DNA from: an uncultured Clostridia bacterium
Lineage (GTDB): Bacteria > Bacillota > Clostridia > Christensenellales > Borkfalkiaceae
Length of the DNA stretch: 48,652 nt
Reading direction: 5' to 3'
Assembly: GCA_949878885.1 (NCBI GenBank)
Contig: CATLBN010000014.1
Location: forward strand, 1 to 48,652
Shown: positions 31,552-38,979 of the stretch, piece by piece
How positions within the stretch are numbered: position 1 is the first letter of the stretch
How the letters are laid out: every line of letters begins with the position of its first letter
Translations under genes and position numbers: made by a program
The notes under the pieces: model-generated
What the model was told of the DNA's origin: nothing
What the model saw: the letters and a program-made list of their open reading frames with translations, nothing else
Databases searched by the model: none

Positions 31552-32432
31552 TTAAGCACCCCCATTGCCATTAACCTGTCAAAAAAAACTTTATAAACGC
31601 TTTCATCCGCGGGAACAAGCATATATTCCGCGCCTCGCGCCGCACAATAACCGCGTATTCTTTCCTGAACGTAATCAAGCGCCTTTTTATAAGCTTTTAA
31701 AATTTCTTTATTGATATTTTTTTTGTAAAATTTAGAAGTATCTTCAACGTCGAAAAAATGAATTTTACCGTATGCGGTGGGATTAAGTTCTTCTTTAGAA
31801 AGAACCTGAACGCAAAGAATATCTCTCTTTTTGGAAGTAAGATGGTCGATTGCGTCTTCAAAATTGTTTTCTGTTAAAAAATCGGAAATTATTATGGAAA
31901 GCCCGTCGCCGTAGCCCACGGTAGACGGCAGTACGGCTTCGCTTATGCGACAGTCGCCGTCGAATTCTATATCGTTTAACTTATGTATAGAAGAAATATA
32001 GGCATCCTTGCCAAAAAGTCCTGTAACTACTTCTTCAAGACCGTTATCGCGTATTGCGTAAATAGAAACTTTATCCATTTCGTTTATGGAAAGATACGCA
32101 AAAGCGGCAGCCATACGTAGCGCCTGAACGTGCTTGTTTCCCTTTCCGTGCGCCATAGAGCGGCTTGCGTCTATGTATATACGCGTATGCATCTGTCTTT
32201 CGTCCAGATACAGTTTTAAAAACAGCTTATCAAAACGCGCGTAGGCGTTCCAATCTATTTTGGTTATATCGTCCCCCGCTTCATAATCGCGGTAATCCGA
32301 AAATTCGCACGAAGACCCGTACGTTCTTGTTTGGTGATTTCCGCCGAACAAGCCCGATACGTTGTTTTTTATTAATGTCTGCAGCGCTTCAATCTGCTGC
32401 AGCAACTCTTCGTCAATCGCAAAATTTTTCAT
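31548..32432 (-). CDS. DUF58 family protein
   Basis: A 294-residue cytoplasmic protein. It carries the DUF58 signature: EFSDYRDYEAGDDITKIDW at ~43-61, followed by AR and an imperfect VWA-like core with IDASRSM and the pattern SIIISDF. It is usually encoded between a MoxR ATPase and VWA proteins, as here, and is thought to link the ATPase to membrane VWA partners. It starts 16 bases after moxR with no strong Shine-Dalgarno sequence, and its end overlaps the next start by ATGA. No membrane segment seen. Confidence 0.85.
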   Translation of the reverse strand: MKNFAIDEELLQQIEALQTLIKNNVSGLFGGNHQTRTYGSSCEFSDYRDYEAGDDITKIDWNAYARFDKLFLKLYLDERQMHTRIYIDASRSMAHGKGNKHVQALRMAAAFAYLSINEMDKVSIYAIRDNGLEEVVTGLFGKDAYISSIHKLNDIEFDGDCRISEAVLPSTVGYGDGLSIIISDFLTENNFEDAIDHLTSKKRDILCVQVLSKEELNPTAYGKIHFFDVEDTSKFYKKNINKEILKAYKKALDYVQERIRGYCAARGAEYMLVPADESVYKVFFDRLMAMGVLK

Positions 32433-32448
32433 TTTAAATTATTTTTAA

Positions 32449-33639
32449 TCAGTTCTCCGCGGAAGCTTCGTCTTCCGCCGTCATATTAGCATTTTTTGCG
32501 GGTTTCTCTTTTTTGAATTTACCGAACTTTGCTTTTTTGGAAGGCTGTATATTTTCTTCAACTTCCTGCATAGGCTCATCGGTTAAATCGCTTTTACCTG
32601 CCGCAGGTTCCGCGTTAACCGGCGAACGCTTGAAAATTTTTCTGTTTTCTTCAACAAGCAAAGCAATAACTCCGTCTACGGAAAGCTTATCGTTTACCGC
32701 ATTGTAGTTTGTTTTGATTCTGTGTCTTAATACGGGCGCTGCAAGAGCATCTATGTCCTCGTACGAAACATTGTAATTTCCGTTCATAAGCGCACGTACT
32801 TTAGCGCTTGTAATAAGCGCCTGCGCCGCACGGGGAGAAGCGCCGTTCTTTATGTATTTTTTAGCCGTTACAGAGGTGTTTTCAAGTTCGGGATGGGTAA
32901 AAGAAATTAAGCTTACCGCATATTTCATTACGTCTGCAATTACGGGTACGGTTTTTGCAAGCGCTCTCATTTCCAAAATCGCAGCGCCGTCAACCACCGC
33001 TTCCGCATTTTCGTCAAGCGTAATCTGAGTCATTTTAACAATATCTATAAGCTCGTCAACACCAGGGAACTGCATTAAAAGCTTAAACATAAAGCGGTCC
33101 ATTTGGGCTTCGGGAAGCGGATAGGTGCCGTCTTGCTCTATGGGGTTTTCGGTTGCAAGCACAAAGAACGGTTCGTCCATTTTGTACGTATCGTTCATAA
33201 TCGTAACTTTATGCTCCTGCATAACTTCAAGCATTGCCGACTGCGTTTTGGGCGTTGCGCGGTTAATTTCGTCCGCCAAAACCAAATTGGCGAAAATGGG
33301 TCCCTTGCGGAATTTGGTTACCATTTTACCGGAAGCGTCTTTTTCTATAACGTTTGAACCCGTTACGTCGGAAGGCATAAGGTCGGGCGTAAACTGAATT
33401 CGAGAAAACGGAAGATTGAGCGTTCTCCCGAGCGAACGTACAAGACGGGTTTTACCTACGCCGGGCACGCCCTCCAAAAGAACGTTGCCCCCTGCAATAA
33501 TGGCGGTTATAACGTTATCCACTATCTCGTCCTGACCTACCACGTCTTTGCGTATTTCGTTTTTAATCCTCTCTATAGAATGAGAGAACGTTTTTACTTT
33601 TGCCAATTCCGCGGAATGCACTTCTTTGTTAGTTTCCAT
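32449..33639 (-). CDS. MoxR-type AAA+ ATPase
   Basis: A 396-residue AAA+ ATPase of the MoxR family. Walker A is GVPGVGKT at 57-64. Walker B/loop is LADEINRATPKTQSAMLEVM. The sensor segment ATENPIEQDGTYPLPEAQMDRF is highly typical. A C-terminal lid domain follows. The last ~60 residues (after KRSPVNAEP) are a Lys/Glu/Pro-rich tail beyond the usual MoxR length of ~320. MoxR ATPases act as chaperones that help load metal or cofactor into VWA-associated proteins. AGGAAGGA precedes the start, and the gene lies 15 bases after the upstream membrane-protein gene. Confidence 0.92.
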   Translation of the reverse strand: METNKEVHSAELAKVKTFSHSIERIKNEIRKDVVGQDEIVDNVITAIIAGGNVLLEGVPGVGKTRLVRSLGRTLNLPFSRIQFTPDLMPSDVTGSNVIEKDASGKMVTKFRKGPIFANLVLADEINRATPKTQSAMLEVMQEHKVTIMNDTYKMDEPFFVLATENPIEQDGTYPLPEAQMDRFMFKLLMQFPGVDELIDIVKMTQITLDENAEAVVDGAAILEMRALAKTVPVIADVMKYAVSLISFTHPELENTSVTAKKYIKNGASPRAAQALITSAKVRALMNGNYNVSYEDIDALAAPVLRHRIKTNYNAVNDKLSVDGVIALLVEENRKIFKRSPVNAEPAAGKSDLTDEPMQEVEENIQPSKKAKFGKFKKEKPAKNANMTAEDEASAEN

Positions 33640-33654
33640 TTTTAATCCTTCCTG

Positions 33655-35211
33655 TTAATTTTCTTTTTCTTTTTCGTCTAAAACGCTGAATAACAAATCA
33701 AAATAATCGTTAATGTATTGCTGCAATTCGGGAGTCATCTCTCCGCTGCTGAGCCTTTGCAGAACTTCGTTATAATATTTATAAAGAACTTCTCCGTAAG
33801 GAACGTATTTGCCTTCGGTATAGTCGTATATTACGTCGTTGCTTCCGAAGTTTTTGTCTTTGTCGCCGTCGCTGCCGCCGTTTGCCTGACCGTCGTTATT
33901 TTCGCCGTCGCCGCCACTTGAATCGCCCCCTTGCGGAGCGGTCAACGTGTCGTCTATTACGGGGAACAGTTTTCCGCTAATTCCGAAGATTTCCGAAAGC
34001 TTGTTTCTAACCAGCAAATCCATCATACGGTTAAACGCCTGTTCGCTCAATGCGCCTACGCTTCCCGACTGCAAATTAGCAAAACTTTCGTCCAGCACTC
34101 TCTGTAAATACGCGTCGGTATGCAAATCGTCGATTTCGCCGCGAAGTTTGTTTACCGATTCGTAAAAAGCTTTTACCGTTTTAAAAAGTCCGTCGGTTTC
34201 CGGAACGGATACGCTGTTTACCGTATCCGACAAATCTTTACCGAAAGTATCAAGCAAATCCTGTATAGACTTTTCCGTATCGTCTTTGGTAACGTTGTAA
34301 GTAGTTCTTATTACCGTAAGCGCGGACTGCAAATCCGCAACCATTACGTCTTCTATACCCGTCATAACTCCCGTTACGGCTTCTATGGAATTAAACGAAA
34401 CGCCTTTGGATTTATAAGCGGCAAAACAGCTTTCTAACCCTCTGGCAAGCTTATATGTAGAGTCGCTTGAAATAAGTTTGTTGCCTATCGGTTTAAACGT
34501 AAGCGAGGATTCAACCGCCGCGTCCGTCAATCTAACCGCCGAAATAACCGCGGCGCTCATTTCTCCTACCGTAATATCGGTATCCATATTTGTACGCAAA
34601 GCTTTTAACGCCGTTGTAATTACGCCTTTTATTCCTTCTTTCAAATCCGATTCTTCAACCGTTTTAATAAGTTCGTCCAAAGCGGTTTTCTGCGATTCCG
34701 CAGGAGTATAAATTTCGCTGTTCGGGTCGTAAGGCTTAGTCCAACCTTCAACAGTATCCCGCGGCAAGGCAACCGAAGTTATAAAAACTGAAACCGCCGC
34801 AACGGGGATTAAAACCAGATGCCAAATTTTGGACAGCCGCGGCTTGCTTTTTGGAAGCGAAGAAAGTTTTTTGTCTGCAGCCAATCTCTGCATTTCGATT
34901 AATCCGCCTTCTTCGCCTTTGTATTCCACCATTGTCTGAATGCTCTCGCGCAAGCCGTATTCGGCATCAAGTTTTTTTGCAAGCTTTTTATCGTTGGGCT
35001 TTAAAAGCAAAAACGTTAAGCCGAAGCAGCCTGCCGCAGCCGCAAAACCTATAAGCACGTAATAGCCCGCGTTTAAAGAAATTGCGCACAGTTTTAAAGA
35101 CAGCAGAATTATCCCCACCGAAACAAGCCCTGCCGACACGCCTATAAGCGCGCTTACGGCTAAAGCCTTATATAAACTTTTAGTTTTTAACTTTTTAAAA
35201 TTTTCGCTCAT
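33655..35211 (-). CDS. Membrane protein, first gene of the MoxR/VWA operon
   Basis: A 518-residue protein with two N-terminal helices (~16-40 and ~46-68), a cytoplasmic charged segment, a third helix at ~130-150, and a large helical domain to ~400. The helical domain carries many Asp, Ser and Val residues and coiled-coil stretches. A Gly/Asp/Asn-rich linker follows (GGDSSGGDGENNDGQANGG), then a ~60-residue C-terminal segment. I do not recognise the family; it resembles in layout the large membrane proteins often paired with MoxR/DUF58 genes. The start lacks a strong Shine-Dalgarno sequence. It is first in the seven-gene operon. Confidence 0.7.
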   Translation of the reverse strand: MSENFKKLKTKSLYKALAVSALIGVSAGLVSVGIILLSLKLCAISLNAGYYVLIGFAAAAGCFGLTFLLLKPNDKKLAKKLDAEYGLRESIQTMVEYKGEEGGLIEMQRLAADKKLSSLPKSKPRLSKIWHLVLIPVAAVSVFITSVALPRDTVEGWTKPYDPNSEIYTPAESQKTALDELIKTVEESDLKEGIKGVITTALKALRTNMDTDITVGEMSAAVISAVRLTDAAVESSLTFKPIGNKLISSDSTYKLARGLESCFAAYKSKGVSFNSIEAVTGVMTGIEDVMVADLQSALTVIRTTYNVTKDDTEKSIQDLLDTFGKDLSDTVNSVSVPETDGLFKTVKAFYESVNKLRGEIDDLHTDAYLQRVLDESFANLQSGSVGALSEQAFNRMMDLLVRNKLSEIFGISGKLFPVIDDTLTAPQGGDSSGGDGENNDGQANGGSDGDKDKNFGSNDVIYDYTEGKYVPYGEVLYKYYNEVLQRLSSGEMTPELQQYINDYFDLLFSVLDEKEKEN

Positions 35212-35507
35212 TCTTCTATCTGCCGATAATAATTTTTATAACCGCCGGTATGGCACCGTTATAAACGGTTTCGTTTATAATTTTATGTATTTTTATACAT
35301 TTATAAATTTTATAATTTGCCTTTTTACTATAATATCATATATATCTATATAAATACAAGTATTATATATCTATATAAATACAAGTATTGAAACCTAGTA
35401 AATTAATTATATTATTCAAAAGTTATACTTATATTTATACAATTATAAAACATTTTTGCAAAATATGTTCACTATTTATATTATTATAATATTTTAATTG
35501 CCGTAAT
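35212..35507. other. AT-rich intergenic region upstream of the MoxR/VWA operon
   Basis: About 300 bases, very AT-rich. It contains the 25-bp tandem duplication at 35340-35389 and, nearer the gene, two small hairpins on the minus strand (ACCGTT/AACGGT and ATGTAT/ATACAT). The region is too AT-rich to pick one promoter: TTGTAT with an 18-base spacer to TATTAT on the minus strand is one of several candidates. No open reading frame of note. Confidence 0.5.
35340..35389. repeat. Exact 25-bp tandem duplication
   Basis: Two identical head-to-tail copies, 35340-35364 and 35365-35389, each starting ATATATCTATATAAAT and ending ACAAGTATT. They lie about 130-180 bases upstream of the MoxR/VWA operon and each carries a TTGTAT -35-like box on the minus strand. 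Confidence 0.9.
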
Positions 35508-35538
35508 AAAAAAAACGCACGCAATAAGCGTACGCTTT
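35508..35538 (-). terminator. Terminator of spoIIGA-sigE-sigG
   Basis: Minus strand: CGTACGC pairs with GCGTGCG (one G-U) around TTATT, followed by a run of eight T. It lies just past the sigG stop. Confidence 0.8.
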
Positions 35539-35543
35539 TAATT

Positions 35544-36314
35544 TTAAGATATACAGGCTTTAATTTGTTTTAGGGCTGTTTTTTCAAGGCGCGAAACCTG
35601 CGCTTGGGATATACCAACTTCCTGCGATATTTCCGTCTGAGTCTTTCCTTCGAAATATCTTAAAAACAATATTTTCTTTTCTCTGCCTTCAAGCCTTGCA
35701 ATGGCTTCGTACAGCGCGGCTTTCTCCGTCCACACTTCGTCGTTGTTTTTGGTATCGAATATCTGGTCCATTAAAAGCAGCGTATCACCGGCTTTGTTGT
35801 AAACGGGCTCGTATAAAGAAACGGGGTCCGAAATAGCATCCAAAGCGTAAGCCACTTCCGATACCGCAACGTTCATTTCCTTTGCTATTTTGTCGTAAGT
35901 TACTTCTTCGTCGTTTTCTTCAAGTTTTTCCCTTACCTTTAAAATCTGATACGCCGTATCTCTTATCGAACGCGAAACGCGCAAAGAGTTTCCGTCTCTC
36001 AAATATCTTTTTATTTCCCCCAATATCATAGGTACGGCGTACGTGGAAAATTTTACGCCTACCGACAAATCGAAATTGTCTATTGCCTTTATAAGTCCTA
36101 CGCATCCCGCCTGAAAAACGTCGTCGGCGTTTGCCTTTTTCGCCCAAAACCTTCTTACCAGCGAAAGCACCAAACGCATATTACCTACAATAAATCTTTC
36201 CCTGGCGGCTTCGTCACCTGCCTTAAGCTTTATCATTAATTCCTCTTGCTCTTTTGAAGAAAGCAACGGCAGCCCGGATGTGTCCACTCCGCAAATAACA
36301 ACTTTTGATAACAT
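35544..36314 (-). CDS. sigG: Sporulation sigma factor SigG (forespore)
   Basis: A 256-residue sigma-70 family factor. The N-terminus VVICGVDTSGLPLLS matches SigG proteins. Region 2 has FIVGNMRLVLSLVRRF and DDVFQAGCVGLIKAIDNFD, then the -10 recognition segment FSTYAVPMILGEIKRYLRD. Region 4 has the helix-turn-helix KTQTEISQEVGISQAQVSRLEK. It directs late forespore gene expression. It follows sigE by 60 bases as in other spore formers. AGGGGG lies seven bases before the start. In B. subtilis this gap holds a SigF/SigG promoter; only a weak candidate (CATACC box) is visible here. Confidence 0.93.
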   Translation of the reverse strand: MLSKVVICGVDTSGLPLLSSKEQEELMIKLKAGDEAARERFIVGNMRLVLSLVRRFWAKKANADDVFQAGCVGLIKAIDNFDLSVGVKFSTYAVPMILGEIKRYLRDGNSLRVSRSIRDTAYQILKVREKLEENDEEVTYDKIAKEMNVAVSEVAYALDAISDPVSLYEPVYNKAGDTLLLMDQIFDTKNNDEVWTEKAALYEAIARLEGREKKILFLRYFEGKTQTEISQEVGISQAQVSRLEKTALKQIKACIS

Positions 36315-36374
36315 AACATATCCCCCTTTTTCGGTATGTAAAACGATTGGTACGGGAATATGTTTGATTTAATT

Positions 36375-37073
36375 TTAATTTATCTGCTTGCTTATGTCTT
36401 TTTTAAGTTTGGAAATAATCTTTTTTTCCAATCTCGAAATATAGCTTTGCGATATACCCAATTTGTCTGCTACGTCTTTTTGAGTCATTCCTTCGTCGCC
36501 GTCAAGTCCGAAACGCATACGCATTATGCGCTGTTCCCTGGGCGAAAGTTTTGACAGCGACGCCTTTAAAAGCTCGCGTTCAACGCCGCCTTCTATATCC
36601 GAATAAACGCTGTCCGCATCCGTTCCCATTATATCCGATAACAACAATTCGTTGCCTTCCCAATCGGTATTAAGCGGTTCGTCAAAACTAACTTCCTGTT
36701 TTAATCTGCTCATCCGCCTCAAATACATTAAAATTTCGTTTTCTATGCATCGCGAAGCGTATGTGGCAAGCTTTATGTTTTTGTCGGATTTAAATGAATT
36801 TATAGCCTTTATAAGCCCAATGGTTCCTACCGAAACCAAATCGTCGCCGTCCGCGCCGGAGCCTTCGAACTTTTTGGCTATGTAAACTACAAGGCGCAGA
36901 TTATGTTCTACAAGCTCTGCCTTTGCTCTTTGGTCGCCGCTCTCCAAAAGCGTAATTTTACTGCTCTCCTCCTCCTGCGAAAGCGGCAGAGGCAAAGCCT
37001 CGGTTCCGCATATGTAATCCAGAGTGTTTTTTCCGAAAATCGCAGCAAGCAGCTGCTTTATTTTTTCAAACAT
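36375..37073 (-). CDS. sigE: Pro-sigma-E, mother-cell sporulation sigma factor
   Basis: A 232-residue sigma factor. The amphipathic N-terminal pro-sequence (MFEKIKQLLAAIFGK, then LDYICGTEALPLPLS) matches pro-SigE, which is cut by SpoIIGA to release the active factor. Region 2 has HNLRLVVYIAKKFEGSG and DLVSVGTIGLIKAINSF. Region 4 has MTQKDVADKLGISQSYISRLEK. SigE is the first mother-cell sigma factor. The start overlaps the end of spoIIGA by 8 bases, matching the conserved spoIIG operon. Confidence 0.95.
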   Translation of the reverse strand: MFEKIKQLLAAIFGKNTLDYICGTEALPLPLSQEEESSKITLLESGDQRAKAELVEHNLRLVVYIAKKFEGSGADGDDLVSVGTIGLIKAINSFKSDKNIKLATYASRCIENEILMYLRRMSRLKQEVSFDEPLNTDWEGNELLLSDIMGTDADSVYSDIEGGVERELLKASLSKLSPREQRIMRMRFGLDGDEGMTQKDVADKLGISQSYISRLEKKIISKLKKDISKQIN

Positions 37074-37857
37074 TAATATCCTCCAACAAGTCCGGATGCA
37101 GCACCGCGCAATTAATTTTCTGCGGACTGACTCCTATTTTAACGTTTTTAAACGTATCCGATTTTTCGCCGAAGTTAATTTCAATTTTATCCGCGGTAAA
37201 CACTTGCATAATTTTGCTCCCCGCAACAGTATGTATTTTTACTCCGTCGGTTATTCGCTTTTCCCCCAAAATTTTTTTTGCGGCGTATTCCGGAATTACG
37301 CTTACAGGAGCTCCCCTGCAGTAAACTTTGTTGCCGCTATCAAAAAATCCTTTAACGTCAATGTGCGATTGCCCCGCATATATGCGGCAGACAACCTCGT
37401 TTTTGTTACTTTTTTTAAGCCTTGCCGCAAGTTTTTTTGCTCCTATTATAACAAGCAAAGCGCCGAACAAAGGTATGCCGACAGGTACGGAAGAAATTAA
37501 ATAACCGCTGCCGGAAAGATAATCCGTTCCGGTAAGCGAAAACACGCCTATAAGCGCACCGCCGAGCAAAGCCGTAAAAGCCAAAAAAGCTCCGGCAAAT
37601 TTTAAATAGCTTTTAAAATTTTTAAATTTTCCGGCAGCCAGGCAAAGTATTAGTCCCGACAATACTTTTATAACCGCAGACCAAGCCGCCCCCGCCTTTA
37701 TAAGCGGAAACAGAACCGCAACGGCGGCGCCTAGGCAAGCGCCGAAAAATATTCTGAAAATTCCCGCCGTATTTTTCGAAGCCGCCTTTGCAGCATACAA
37801 AAGCGTGAAATCCATACAAAAATTTTCAACTACGGCAAGTTCTACGTACACCTGCAT
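37066..37857 (-). CDS. spoIIGA: Sporulation sigma-E processing peptidase
   Basis: A 263-residue membrane aspartic protease that activates pro-SigE. The N-terminal half holds about five membrane helices. The C-terminal domain contains the catalytic Asp motif F-D-S-G-N (D173). The frame extends 54 codons upstream, but the sequence from the ATG at 37857 (MQVYVELAVVENFCMDF) aligns with the start of known SpoIIGA proteins, so that start is used. No ribosome binding site lies at normal spacing; instead TATAAT ends 10 bases before the ATG, suggesting a very short leader. Overlaps sigE by 8 bases. Confidence 0.85.
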   Translation of the reverse strand: MQVYVELAVVENFCMDFTLLYAAKAASKNTAGIFRIFFGACLGAAVAVLFPLIKAGAAWSAVIKVLSGLILCLAAGKFKNFKSYLKFAGAFLAFTALLGGALIGVFSLTGTDYLSGSGYLISSVPVGIPLFGALLVIIGAKKLAARLKKSNKNEVVCRIYAGQSHIDVKGFFDSGNKVYCRGAPVSVIPEYAAKKILGEKRITDGVKIHTVAGSKIMQVFTADKIEINFGEKSDTFKNVKIGVSPQKINCAVLHPDLLEDINV

Positions 37858-37867
37858 TGTAAATGCA

Positions 37868-37930
37868 ATTATAGCCCTTTTAAAAAGTCGTAAAATAAAA
37901 AAAAACGCCGTAATTTGTCGGAATTTGACA
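37868..37930 (-). promoter_or_regulatory. Spo0A-type control region of the spoIIG operon
   Basis: Minus strand: TATAAT at 37868-37873 with no good -35 box 17 bases upstream, as expected for an activator-dependent promoter. A Spo0A box (TGTCAAA, matching TGTCRAA) lies at 37924-37930. An inverted near-match (TTTGTCGGAA, plus strand) lies at 37914-37923. The boxes lie at about -54 to -70, similar to B. subtilis spoIIG. Confidence 0.45.
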
Positions 37931-37997
37931 TTTACGGAAAACACAAATTTATTAATAGCGTTAATCTGCCGCAAAAAATTTATTTTAACATACGGCT

Positions 37998-38031
37998 TAA
38001 AAATATAACCGCAGAACACCGTTCCGCGGTT
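37998..38031 (-). terminator. Terminator of the spoVT-yabM-yabN-dus operon
   Basis: Minus strand: AACCGCGGAAC pairs over 11 positions with GTTCTGCGGTT (one G-U), loop GGT, followed by ATATTTTTA. The plus strand would have an A-C mismatch, so the signal serves the minus-strand RNA. Confidence 0.65.
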
Positions 38032-38037
38032 TTATAG

Positions 38038-38979
38038 TTAAAATTCAATTTCGTTTAAAATAACGTCTACTTCCGCAGTCGTTTGCGCTTTAAAAAGCTT
38101 TTCTTTGTATTTTGCTGCGTTGGGAGTTCCCTTTAAGTAAAACGCAATCATTTTACGCATAAACACGCAGGCAAATCTTTCGCCGTATAAAAGTCGTGTT
38201 TTTTGCAATTGACCCCGTACTATGTTTAATTTATCTGCTTTTCCGCGCCCCGTAATTTCCGAAAATATCCACGGCGCGTACATAGCGCCCCTTGCCACCG
38301 CTATTCCGTCGGCGCCCGTTTTGTTTAAAAGATTTTCCGCATCCGCTTTGCAAAACACTCCGCCGTTTGCAATTACCGGAATTTTAACGGCGTTTTTGGC
38401 GGCGGAAATTTGAGCAAAGTTTACCGCGCCGGAATATATTTTATCGCGCGTTCTGCCGTGAACACAAATCATATCCGCTCCTGCGTCTTCGCACATTTTT
38501 GCAAATTCAGCCGCAATAAGTTTATCTTCCGATAATCCTATTCTGAACTTAACCGACACAGCTTTACCGCTTTTTTTACATTCCGTAATTATTTTAGCCG
38601 CAAGCGGAATATTGTTCATAAGCGCGCTGCCTTCGCCGTTTTTATAAATTTTAGGCACGGGACAGCCCATATTTATGTCTATTAAATCAAACTTTGCAAG
38701 CGCTTCGCTTTCGGCGGCTCTGCGCATAAATTCAGGTTCGCACCCGAAAATCTGACAGGCTTTAATCCCCGTGTAATCTTTGTCTACGTACAGCAAATCC
38801 TCGGTCTTTTCGCTACCGTAGCAAAGCCCCTTGGCGCTTACCATTTCTGTAAAAGTAAGCCCCGCGCCCAAGTTACGGCAAATTTCCCTGAACACCGCGT
38901 TGCTGTATCCCGCAAGAGGCGCCAAAAAAACGTTGTTTTCCGTATGTAAATTACCTATTTTAATTGTTTTTAAGCGCAT
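38038..38979 (-). CDS. tRNA-dihydrouridine synthase
   Basis: A 313-residue FMN enzyme of the Dus family, reducing uridines in tRNA. The N-terminal barrel has FLAPLAGYSNAVFR and FTEMVSAKGL. The catalytic cysteine is in INMGCPVPK. Other Dus motifs are VSVKFRIG, DMICVHGRTR, and IPVIANGGV with ADGIAVARGAM. The sequence fits the bacterial DusB group, but the subclass is not certain. Its start overlaps the end of yabN by 20 bases. dus is not part of the canonical B. subtilis yab cluster, so its presence here is a local arrangement. Confidence 0.92.
   Translation of the reverse strand: MRLKTIKIGNLHTENNVFLAPLAGYSNAVFREICRNLGAGLTFTEMVSAKGLCYGSEKTEDLLYVDKDYTGIKACQIFGCEPEFMRRAAESEALAKFDLIDINMGCPVPKIYKNGEGSALMNNIPLAAKIITECKKSGKAVSVKFRIGLSEDKLIAAEFAKMCEDAGADMICVHGRTRDKIYSGAVNFAQISAAKNAVKIPVIANGGVFCKADAENLLNKTGADGIAVARGAMYAPWIFSEITGRGKADKLNIVRGQLQKTRLLYGERFACVFMRKMIAFYLKGTPNAAKYKEKLFKAQTTAEVDVILNEIEF

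Noticed and set aside
35340-35389. Possible CRISPR-like repeats
   Set aside because: Only two copies with no spacer between them; a simple tandem duplication.
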